From Nitrososphaeria archaeon (GTDB lineage: Archaea; Thermoproteota; Nitrososphaeria; JACIWG01): a stretch of DNA of 5,480 bases. Below, one piece after another: positions 1-5,294 of this stretch. Where the stretch lies: positions 1-5,480 of the forward strand of contig JARVJS010000135.1 of NCBI GenBank assembly GCA_029776125.1, read 5' to 3'. The first letter of the stretch is position 1. Each line of letters starts with the position of its first letter. The notes under the pieces are model-generated. The model ran no database searches. It saw only the letters and a program-made list of their open reading frames with translations, and was not told the DNA's origin. The position numbers were made by a program, and so were the translations under genes.

Positions 1-1
1 G

Positions 2-499
2 TCATATACTCTCTGGAAATGAGCAAGGAACAGCTAGATCTCTACCAAGAGGGTACGCGAAAACACCTGATATTATAACATAATAATTATTTTCTAAAAC
101 CTCATTCAATATTTCAACTTCATCCCTCAACCATAAAGGGTTAATAGACGAGAGTTCAAGTTCACCGCAGACCTTCTTAATACGATCCAATTGATAACTG
201 GAACGTATAGCCCCAGAAACAACACCATCAACACCGTATTCCCTCCTACAAAAGGAAAGAGCAGTCTTAAGGTCTAAAACTTCATCCTCCTTAACACCCT
301 TCGAAAACCATTTAACAAGTGGAAGATTCAAGGCTTCAGCCTGCAATGATACCAACCAAATATTTGGAACATGAAACATATAGCTTTCCCTATTTTCAGA
401 AAAGACTGTAATCAAACATGCAATTTCATAAGAGGACATAGCCTTCTGTAGAGCAAGACAGGAATCTTTACCTCCAGAAAATAAAACAGCAACCCTCAC
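2..499 (-). CDS. Dph6-like diphthine--ammonia ligase (ATP pyrophosphatase fold), C-terminally short
   Basis: Dph6 amidates diphthine on elongation factor 2 with ATP and ammonia, the last step of diphthamide synthesis in the cytoplasm. Seen: the N-terminal PP-loop SGGKDS (residues 8-13), the family block SENRESYMFHVPN (35-47), LQAEALNLPLV (52-62), DGVVSGAIRSSYQ (91-103) and NPLW (120-123), all typical of the archaeal Dph6/MJ0570 family. The GTG at 497-499 is chosen because the protein then starts MRVAVLFSGGKDS, as homologues do. The reading frame stops with TGA at 2-4 after 165 residues, whereas the family is usually about 220-230. The family's C-terminal EGGE-type motif is therefore absent. 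The last 14 residues after GVFAYPL do not look like the family, so a frameshift or a broken gene is possible. It lies 66 bp downstream of the asparaginase gene on the same strand and may have its own promoter. Family assignment is strong; whether the protein is functional is uncertain. Confidence 0.85.
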   Translation of the reverse strand: MRVAVLFSGGKDSCLALQKAMSSYEIACLITVFSENRESYMFHVPNIWLVSLQAEALNLPLVKWFSKGVKEDEVLDLKTALSFCRREYGVDGVVSGAIRSSYQLDRIKKVCGELELSSINPLWLRDEVEILNEVLENNYYVIISGVFAYPLGRDLAVPCSFPESI

Positions 500-523
500 A
501 ATCTAAGATAATACCTAGAACAT

Positions 524-531
524 AATTAAAA
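524..531 (-). promoter_or_regulatory. Candidate TATA box for the Dph6-like gene
   Basis: On the minus strand this reads TTTTAATT. Its centre lies about 28 nt upstream of the GTG start at 499, the spacing expected if transcription begins at or next to the start codon (leaderless mRNA). No Shine-Dalgarno-like sequence precedes the GTG. The region is AT-rich, so this is an inference from spacing only. Confidence 0.35.
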
Positions 532-552
532 GTTCTGGTACAAAATAATCTA

Positions 553-564
553 CATGGTGCCATG
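553..564. repeat. Short inverted repeat CATGG-tg-CCATG
   Basis: Two 5-bp arms are separated by 2 bp, just after the asparaginase stop and about 25 bp upstream of the candidate TATA box of the Dph6-like gene. It could be a small operator or a chance dyad. The loop is too small for a stable hairpin, and nothing shows a terminator role. Confidence 0.3.
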
Positions 565-565
565 A

Positions 566-1489
566 TTATGGGACCATAGCATATGGTTCACTCATTTCAG
601 AAGAATAGTATCCTCTAGCCATGCCAGGAGTATTAAATGATATGCCAATTACACCATTTTTATCCAAAGCAATTAGACCACCACTATTTATCCCAAAACG
701 TGAAGTCAAAAGCGCTATAATCTTTTCAGCAACAGTATTGGCAGGCAAACCATTTTCAGCATACTGTGAAGCACGCACACCAACACCTAAAAGCATAATG
801 TATTCACCAATACCAGTCGCAGAAACAGCGATGTTACTGTCAGCGTATGTTCCTGCACCAATCAATGGTGAATCGCCAACCCTGCCAGGAAGCTTCAAGG
901 CCAAACCACCAGTTGACGTGGCTGAAGCAAGATTTCCTTCTATGTCTAAGGCTACAGCGCCAACCGTCTCATGAAAAAGGTGAGGATACTGTTTATACAA
1001 TGCAAGATTAGACTTATATCTAGTATCACCTTCCTCAAACCTTCTAACCAAATCCCTATATTTTAAAAGACCCTTGCTTCTATCAGAATTTAATGCAGGT
1101 AAGCCCATTGAGAGAGCAAACCTTGAAGCCCATTCACCAACTAAAAGAACATGGTCAGTCTTTTCTAAAACAAGTTTTGCTGCAAGAACAGGATTTTTAA
1201 CGTTCCTAATACATCCAACAGCACCAGCCCTCAAACTTTTACCGTCCATAACACCAGCATCCATTTCAATTTCACCAAGAAGATTAGGATATGAGCCAAC
1301 GCCAGCATTCAAGACACCACTATCCTCGAGAACCATAACAGATTCTACAACAGCATCTAAAGCAGAACCGCCAGCCCTTAGTACAGACGCACCCGCCTCC
1401 AAACTTTTCAAAATAGTGTCCTTAACAGCAGAAAATTTTTCACTTTCAGACCATACACCAGCACCACCATGAACTACAACAGACCACAT
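566..1489 (-). CDS. Plant-type L-asparaginase / isoaspartyl peptidase (Ntn-hydrolase)
   Basis: This family hydrolyses L-asparagine and beta-aspartyl (isoaspartyl) dipeptides. The precursor cleaves itself, and the freed threonine becomes the N-terminal nucleophile of the beta subunit. Seen in 307 residues, a normal length: VVVHGGAG near the N terminus (4-11), a GGSALDAV segment (40-47), LNAGVGS (60-66), MDAGVMDG (76-83), and the cleavage/nucleophile motif HETVGAVALD with the predicted nucleophile Thr175. Substrate-pocket motifs follow: TSTGG (191-195), GRVGDSPLIGAGTYAD (202-217) and SATGIGEYI (223-231). The predicted alpha chain is 1-174 and the beta chain 175-307. The residue before Thr175 is Glu, where Gly or Asp is common. 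There is no signal peptide, so it is probably cytoplasmic, with a role in isoaspartyl-peptide repair/turnover or asparagine use. The ATG at 1487-1489 puts HGGAG at the usual distance from the start. The gene is divergent from the antiporter gene. Confidence 0.93.
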   Translation of the reverse strand: MWSVVVHGGAGVWSESEKFSAVKDTILKSLEAGASVLRAGGSALDAVVESVMVLEDSGVLNAGVGSYPNLLGEIEMDAGVMDGKSLRAGAVGCIRNVKNPVLAAKLVLEKTDHVLLVGEWASRFALSMGLPALNSDRSKGLLKYRDLVRRFEEGDTRYKSNLALYKQYPHLFHETVGAVALDIEGNLASATSTGGLALKLPGRVGDSPLIGAGTYADSNIAVSATGIGEYIMLLGVGVRASQYAENGLPANTVAEKIIALLTSRFGINSGGLIALDKNGVIGISFNTPGMARGYYSSEMSEPYAMVP

Positions 1490-1513
1490 GAGAACATGGG
1501 TACAACTTAGGGG

Positions 1514-1520
1514 TTATAAA
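1514..1520 (-). promoter_or_regulatory. Candidate TATA box for the asparaginase gene
   Basis: The minus strand reads TTTATAA, centred 28 nt upstream of the ATG at 1489. That spacing predicts a transcript that starts at the initiation codon. No Shine-Dalgarno motif lies just upstream of the ATG, which agrees with a leaderless mRNA. The box overlaps the first copy of the 11-bp direct repeat. Confidence 0.45.
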
Positions 1521-1576
1521 CTTGAAGTATTTCAAAAACTTTAAAATATATATTTGTGTCATAACAAACTTGAAGT
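1518..1576. repeat. Exact 11-bp direct repeat in the divergent promoter region
   Basis: AAACTTGAAGT occurs at 1518-1528 and again at 1566-1576, 48 bp apart. The first copy overlaps the TATA box of the asparaginase gene. The second falls at or just after the predicted transcription start of the antiporter gene. The first copy also belongs to a small dyad, TTGAA-N4-TTCAA (1522-1535). The placement suggests paired operator sites for a regulator acting on both genes; that role is inferred. Confidence 0.5.
1540..1548 (+). promoter_or_regulatory. Candidate TATA box for the antiporter gene
   Basis: TTTAAAATA within a longer AT run (1540-1555). Transcription would start near 1570, leaving a leader of about 20 nt that contains the Shine-Dalgarno motif GGAG. 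This differs from the leaderless layout predicted for the divergent gene. Confidence 0.45.
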
Positions 1577-1577
1577 T

Positions 1578-1581
1578 GGAG
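1578..1581 (+). promoter_or_regulatory. Ribosome binding site GGAG of the antiporter gene
   Basis: GGAG lies 9 nt upstream of the ATG at 1591. It supports this start over any internal methionine and shows that Shine-Dalgarno initiation is used in this genome. Confidence 0.6.
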
Positions 1582-1590
1582 AAAGCTTGA

Positions 1591-2751
1591 ATGGCGCAAA
1601 CAACATTAACACTATTATATGAGCTTGGCTTAATTATGATAATAGCATCTCTTGCCTCAGAGATATTTAAGAAAATTAAACTGCCAGGCCTTATAGGAGC
1701 AATATTAGTAGGACTATTTTTAGGCGGGCCAGGTGGAATAGGTCTTGTAACAGATTTAAATTTGGTGAACACGTTAGCACTTATTGGCTCAATCCTTATA
1801 CTTTTTACAACAGGGCTAGAATTTGACGTAGAATCTTTCTGGAAGGCTGGAAAGGCAGCATTCCTTCTAACAACCGTCGGCGTGGTTATGTCAATTATCA
1901 TAGGATATGCTTTGGGAAAATATTTTGGCCTTAACTCGTTACAGTCACTACTTTTGGGTGCAATAATTGCGCCTAGTGGAACAAGCGTTATAGCCCACAC
2001 CCTAGCAGTCAACGATAAAGTGCATACAAGAACAGGCTCAACACTACTAACAGCATGTATAATAGACGATGTTGAAGGAGTACTCCTCCTAACAATAGCA
2101 CTTGGTATAGCAGTTTCTGGAACAGCAAACTATATTGAAGTATCAAGAATTGTTTTACTTTCCACGTTCTTTGTGCTTGCATCAATCTATTTAGGAGGAA
2201 AAATTTTGCCACAAATAATTTATCGAGCCAGCAGAATATTTTCTGACGAAATCTTTTTTGCGATACTATTCGGTTTCGGGCTCATACTCGCTTTCATAGC
2301 GTCAAACTTTGGGCTTGCAGCAATTACAGGTGCATTTATAATGGGAGCCATAATTCCATACAAAAAGATTGGAGAAAAAATAGGCTACAGACTTTTTATG
2401 ATGAAAGAACTATTTTCAACAATATTTTTTACAAGCATAGGATTAAGCGTAAACCCATACACTATAGCAGAAGAAAGTTCTAAAATATTAATGATACTAT
2501 TTTTAGCAATATTATTCAGATTTCTAGGAGAAATAATTGGAGGCGGAGTTTCGAAGCTAAGAGGAAAAAATTTGGCTTCAATGGCCTTAGGTTTAAGTAT
2601 AAGAGCTGAAATGTCATTAATAATAGCTAGAGAAGCCTTTATTGAAGGGATTCTGGATAACACATTCCTTTCCATCACAACAGCAGTAGTTGTGGCAACA
2701 ATATTCGTGATACTACCAATCTTTACAGCAACGTGTAAACAAATTGATTAA
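1591..2751 (+). CDS. CPA2-family cation/proton antiporter (Kef/NapA-like), membrane domain only
   Basis: Predicted integral membrane Na+/H+ or K+/H+ antiporter. Seen in 386 residues: about 12-13 hydrophobic segments along the whole length, a first re-entrant-type region with KLPGLIGAILVGLFLGGPG (30-48), the FTTGLEFD motif (72-79), the unwound-helix motif GAIIAPSGTSVIAHTL (123-138), and the ion-binding acidic pair in ACIIDDVEG (Asp159-Asp160). GLAAITGAFIMGAIIP (241-256) and an Arg-x-Glu in GLSIRAEMSLI (334-344) are also typical. In the CPA2 family a double-Asp motif goes with electrogenic NapA-like transport, whereas KefC carries a different residue before the Asp. The ion and stoichiometry are inferred, not shown. 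The length equals the Kef membrane domain alone, with no C-terminal TrkA-N/TrkA-C (RCK) domain, unlike KefB/KefC. It converges on the MgtE-like gene, with 5 bp between the stop codons. Confidence 0.92.
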   Translation: MAQTTLTLLYELGLIMIIASLASEIFKKIKLPGLIGAILVGLFLGGPGGIGLVTDLNLVNTLALIGSILILFTTGLEFDVESFWKAGKAAFLLTTVGVVMSIIIGYALGKYFGLNSLQSLLLGAIIAPSGTSVIAHTLAVNDKVHTRTGSTLLTACIIDDVEGVLLLTIALGIAVSGTANYIEVSRIVLLSTFFVLASIYLGGKILPQIIYRASRIFSDEIFFAILFGFGLILAFIASNFGLAAITGAFIMGAIIPYKKIGEKIGYRLFMMKELFSTIFFTSIGLSVNPYTIAEESSKILMILFLAILFRFLGEIIGGGVSKLRGKNLASMALGLSIRAEMSLIIAREAFIEGILDNTFLSITTAVVVATIFVILPIFTATCKQID

Positions 2752-2756
2752 TTTTA

Positions 2757-3968
2757 CTATACAGAGAAAATGCCTATTGAGACGACCAAGGATAATGTTG
2801 CACCAACATCTGAAACAGAAGCAACTAGAGGTATTACAAAATTATCAGGATCAAGACCATACTTAAAGGTCTGAGTTGCAATAGTTAAAGAGAAAACTGA
2901 GATAAAAAGAAAACTGATTATGTTGGAGAATAGGGTTATAGTAATCATGTAGAAGAGAAAAGAGACACCTTGCATGCCACTTATAGCAAACCCTATGGTA
3001 GCAAATATTACATGTATTATTGCAGCTGCACATTCAACTGATACAAGGTCAGCGAAAGTTTCCCTAAACGTTTTAGTAAGAGAAGCAGCATAACCTAAAG
3101 CAAGTTTCGTTGTCTCCATAGAGCCAAGTATCGACCCAATATCACCTAAAGCATCAATTAATGCAGGATAAATTATTAGTATAGAAGGCATATTCTCAAT
3201 CTCATTTTTAAGACTGCCTAGACCCATTCCACCAAAAACTCCAAAAAGACTTGCCAAGACTACAGTGGGGGCACCCTCCAAAAGAGTTCTTCTAAAAACA
3301 TTCTCCCACATATTTCTGAATGTCATAACAGAAAAGTATACTAGTATAAGAACTAAAATAAAAAACATTATGAATAGGTTGTCAAAATATATTATAAAGC
3401 CTGCAATGGTAAAATAGCAAAATGTAATGAGTATATCGTCAAGAGTTGACATAACAGGGTAAATGAAAATGTCGGGGTCAAGACCACGTTTAAACACTTC
3501 AATGCCTACAAGAGAAGCAATTGGAATAGAAATCAATATAGCCAACAAGCACGTGAACGGTGGAAGCAATATAAAGTATGGCAAATACTCTAACGATACG
3601 AGTCCAAAAGAAAAATTTAACACGAAAGATATAATGCCGATAGCTAAAGTGTCAAAGAAAGTTAACGAAAAAACTGCTTTAACTAAAGAATAAAATTCTC
3701 GAGTATTTCTGAAGAGACTGGGTTTAGCCAAACCAAGATGCAGCATGGTACCAAGCTTTCCAGAAAAAATGCCGCCAATGTTCCCCCTAACTGTTAAAAT
3801 AGGAGTAAAGAGTAATAGAATCCATACAAGGTTACCAAACATTGGATAATAGTATGCTGCAACAGAACCAGAGAGCAGACCACCTAGATCAAAGGATAAT
3901 GCAATAAGAGACTGTCTGAAGATGCTAGGTTTAAAAAAAGTCGGCAAAATGACCAGCCCATACCACAA
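2757..3968 (-). CDS. MgtE/SLC41-like divalent cation transporter, two tandem MgtE membrane domains
   Basis: Predicted Mg2+ (or other divalent cation) transporter/channel in the cell membrane. The protein is 403 residues and almost wholly hydrophobic, with two homologous halves. Half 1 has P-ILTVRGNIGGIFSGKLGT (56-74) and GLDPDIFIYPVMSTLDD (162-178). Half 2 has YPALIDALGDIGSILGS (267-283) and GLDPDNFVIPLVASVSD (371-387). The GLDPD...P...D pattern matches the region of MgtE that lines the pore and binds the ion. Bacterial MgtE is a dimer of single membrane domains with a cytosolic N domain and CBS pair; here the domain is duplicated in one chain and no cytosolic sensor is present, as in SLC41 proteins. 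Starts: the frame opens with TTG at 3966-3968, directly after the TAG of the upstream gene. A second TTG at codon 8 (3945-3947) is the alternative. No ATG or GTG is suitable. It is the last gene of the operon; its TAG stop is followed at once by an in-frame TAA. Confidence 0.9.
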   Translation of the reverse strand: MWYGLVILPTFFKPSIFRQSLIALSFDLGGLLSGSVAAYYYPMFGNLVWILLLFTPILTVRGNIGGIFSGKLGTMLHLGLAKPSLFRNTREFYSLVKAVFSLTFFDTLAIGIISFVLNFSFGLVSLEYLPYFILLPPFTCLLAILISIPIASLVGIEVFKRGLDPDIFIYPVMSTLDDILITFCYFTIAGFIIYFDNLFIMFFILVLILVYFSVMTFRNMWENVFRRTLLEGAPTVVLASLFGVFGGMGLGSLKNEIENMPSILIIYPALIDALGDIGSILGSMETTKLALGYAASLTKTFRETFADLVSVECAAAIIHVIFATIGFAISGMQGVSFLFYMITITLFSNIISFLFISVFSLTIATQTFKYGLDPDNFVIPLVASVSDVGATLSLVVSIGIFSV

Positions 3969-4544
3969 CTACTCTTCTTTATGCTCATGCGATGCTATCT
4001 TCAAAAATTTTGATGCACCCTCAACATATCCCCTAAAAATTACAGTGTCCCCGCACAAAATTTGGAAAGAGTCTGAAGGATGATAGAACCATTTTCCACC
4101 ACGTCTTACAGCAACAATTCTTATACCAAGGTCGTCTTCAAGACCAAGCTCACCAATAGACTTACCGCAAAGGATAGAATCTTCACTGATGCAAGCTTGC
4201 GCTATCGTCTCATCAGCTTCTTGGAATGCAATATGGACTATAGGATGAGCTCTTACACCCTTCTTAACAAGCAATGCAATCCTTGTAGCAGCATCAGCAA
4301 GCTCTTCAGCAGCCATAGCCAATCTAATAGAACCTAACACCTCCTCAGGCTTCCATTTATCCTTAACCTTCATCAACTCAATTTCAAATTCTATATGTAG
4401 TGTGTCGACAACATCCTCCATCTTCAAAACCTGCTCAGCAATTTCCTCACTACCACATATGAATGCAGAATATGCAAGATCAACCATCATTTCGGAAAGA
4501 TCCTTTAACTGAGCTAACATATTTGCAAGATTAGCGTCTTCCAT
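3969..4544 (-). CDS. PhoU-TrkA_C protein 2, predicted regulatory subunit of the MgtE-like transporter
   Basis: Soluble protein of 191 residues from the chosen start. The N-terminal half is a PhoU-like helical domain (LSEMMVDLAYSAFICGSEE and following helices, to about residue 105). The C-terminal half is a TrkA-C/RCK_C domain from about 115 to 187, with SILCGKSIGELGLE, GIRIVAVRRGGKW and a late GDTVIFRG segment. TrkA-C domains bind small ligands and regulate cation channels and transporters. No membrane segment or signal peptide is present. Start: the ATG at 4542-4544 is preferred because GGTGA, which pairs with the archaeal 16S 3' end, lies 2 nt upstream, the correct register. In-frame GTG codons at 4550 and 4553 would add 2 or 3 residues and create a 4- or 7-nt overlap with the upstream gene. 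It is a paralogue of the upstream gene. It ends with TAG, after which the MgtE-like frame begins without a gap. Confidence 0.88.
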   Translation of the reverse strand: MEDANLANMLAQLKDLSEMMVDLAYSAFICGSEEIAEQVLKMEDVVDTLHIEFEIELMKVKDKWKPEEVLGSIRLAMAAEELADAATRIALLVKKGVRAHPIVHIAFQEADETIAQACISEDSILCGKSIGELGLEDDLGIRIVAVRRGGKWFYHPSDSFQILCGDTVIFRGYVEGASKFLKIASHEHKEE

Positions 4545-4546
4545 AT

Positions 4547-4551
4547 TCACC
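4547..4551 (-). promoter_or_regulatory. Ribosome binding site GGTGA overlapping the stop of PhoU-TrkA_C 1
   Basis: The TGA stop of the upstream gene is embedded in GGTGA, which lies 2 nt before the ATG at 4544. In the AGGAGGTGAT register complementary to archaeal 16S rRNA this is normal spacing. It decides the start of the downstream gene and indicates translational coupling. Confidence 0.6.
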
Positions 4552-5185
4552 ACTCTTCAAGAGAAAGCGAGGGCTCAGGAATAGATTTTAATTCACCTCT
4601 GGCAAGCTTGTCGAATTCGATTACACCAACATCACTACCTCTAGCAATCAGTACATCACCTTCAAGTAATATAAAGTCATCACAAAGATTGGTAAAAACT
4701 TCACGCCCACGTCTAACAGCGATAATCTTTACTCCGATAGTAGTTTCAAGCGAAAGCTCACCAACGCTTTTTCCAGCAAGAATCGAGCTTTGAGAAATCT
4801 TCACTCTAACAAACCTTTCCTGAGTTCTAGCAAAAGCACTTAATATTTCTGGAGGAACACCGAGACCGAGCAAGACTATATTTGAAATATTTCTTGCAGC
4901 ATGTGATATGAAGTCTGAAACTGCACCCATTTGAAGAACACCGGAAAGTGCTTCAGCATCCTCTGGGTCCTTTATCACTATGGCAGTATGCATAAGTAAA
5001 GCCGTCTTAAGCTCTTTAATCTTATCATCAAGCTCAATAACTTCTTCAGCCAAATCTTTATCATTAAAAATTATAGAAGAATATGCAAGATCAACCATTA
5101 ATGTTGTCGTATCATGCATTTCCTTCAAAATTTCTCTTACAGAAACAGGCCTATACCGCATACCCTCATTCATATGAGACGCCAC
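4547..5185 (-). CDS. PhoU-TrkA_C protein 1, predicted regulatory subunit of the MgtE-like transporter
   Basis: Soluble protein of 212 residues, first gene of the three-gene operon. A PhoU-like helical domain spans about 14-110 (VREILKEMHDTTTLMVDLAY, then acidic helices with LAEEVIELDDKIKEL). A TrkA-C/RCK_C domain spans about 125-197, with SSILAGKSVGELSLE, GVKIIAVRRGREVF and GDVLIARG. A 15-residue tail follows. The two TrkA-C domains of the operon align closely (xSILxGKSxGELxLE, then G-x-x-I-x-AVRRG), so the genes arose by duplication. Family knowledge: RCK_C domains gate cation transporters by binding ligands, including cyclic di-AMP in some bacterial KtrA/CpaA-type proteins. The ligand here is unknown. 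Start: GTG at 5183-5185 fits a leaderless mRNA from the TATA-like box. The ATGs at 5173 and 5161 are alternatives, with GGTGG about 8 nt before the ATG at 5173, and would give 208 or 204 residues. Confidence 0.88.
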   Translation of the reverse strand: MASHMNEGMRYRPVSVREILKEMHDTTTLMVDLAYSSIIFNDKDLAEEVIELDDKIKELKTALLMHTAIVIKDPEDAEALSGVLQMGAVSDFISHAARNISNIVLLGLGVPPEILSAFARTQERFVRVKISQSSILAGKSVGELSLETTIGVKIIAVRRGREVFTNLCDDFILLEGDVLIARGSDVGVIEFDKLARGELKSIPEPSLSLEEW

Positions 5186-5205
5186 CCTAACAGAAAGACA
5201 AGTTA

Positions 5206-5213
5206 TATTTAAA
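5206..5213 (-). promoter_or_regulatory. Candidate TATA box for the PhoU/TrkA_C-MgtE operon
   Basis: The minus strand reads TTTAAATA inside an AT-rich run (5203-5220). Its centre is about 25 nt from the GTG at 5185 and 37 nt from the ATG at 5173. It would serve either a leaderless mRNA with the GTG start or a short leader with the ATG start. Confidence 0.4.
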
Positions 5214-5242
5214 TTTATTAAGAAAAATCTTTGGCTGCAATG

Positions 5243-5250
5243 TTATTTAG
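5243..5250 (+). promoter_or_regulatory. Candidate TATA box for the HpcH/HpaI-family aldolase gene
   Basis: TTATTTAG lies about 48 nt upstream of the ATG at 5295, which predicts a leader of roughly 20-25 nt. The AT-rich run at 5203-5218 could also serve this strand, with a longer leader. The call rests on base composition and spacing only. Confidence 0.25.
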
Positions 5251-5278
5251 AGAAAAGGTTAAGAAAAACAATTTTGTC

Positions 5279-5292
5279 ACCATATTGATGGT
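5279..5292 (+). repeat. Inverted repeat ACCAT-attg-ATGGT just before the aldolase start
   Basis: Perfect 5-bp arms with a 4-nt spacer end 2 nt before the ATG at 5295. As RNA it could form a small hairpin covering the GGT that is the only Shine-Dalgarno-like sequence there. As DNA it could be a small operator. Weak evidence. Confidence 0.25.
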
Positions 5293-5294
5293 AA

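Noticed and set aside
621..1472. Two plus-strand open frames (621-974 and 1074-1472) opposite the asparaginase gene
   Set aside because: They are antisense to a clear family member, their translations show no recognisable motif, and they have no ribosome binding site or operon context.
1446..2012. A 188-codon minus-strand open frame spanning the divergent promoter and the antiporter N terminus
   Set aside because: It overlaps two convincing genes and the promoter region. Its composition follows from antisense reading of hydrophobic codons.
2009..2678. Minus-strand open frames (2009-2212 and 2385-2678) inside the antiporter gene
   Set aside because: Antisense shadows of transmembrane segments with no motif of their own.
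2745..2765. Possible shared terminator between the converging antiporter and MgtE-like genes
   Set aside because: Only 5 bp separate the stops, with no hairpin and only a TTTT run. Each transcript must end inside or beyond the other gene, and no specific site can be pointed to.
3463..3693. Plus-strand open frame of 76 codons inside the MgtE-like gene
   Set aside because: Antisense to a well-supported transporter gene; the translation has no family features.
3959..3961. ATG near the start of the MgtE-like gene
   Set aside because: It is out of frame with the transporter and leads into a reading without membrane or MgtE features.
4080..5177. Plus-strand open frames (4080-4337, 4608-4793, 4980-5177) opposite the PhoU-TrkA_C genes
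   Set aside because: Antisense shadows; the minus-strand proteins show clear conserved motifs over the same DNA.
5218..5268. Exact 10-bp direct repeat TTAAGAAAAA (5218-5227 and 5259-5268)
   Set aside because: Low-complexity A-rich sequence in an AT-rich intergenic region; chance is a sufficient explanation.
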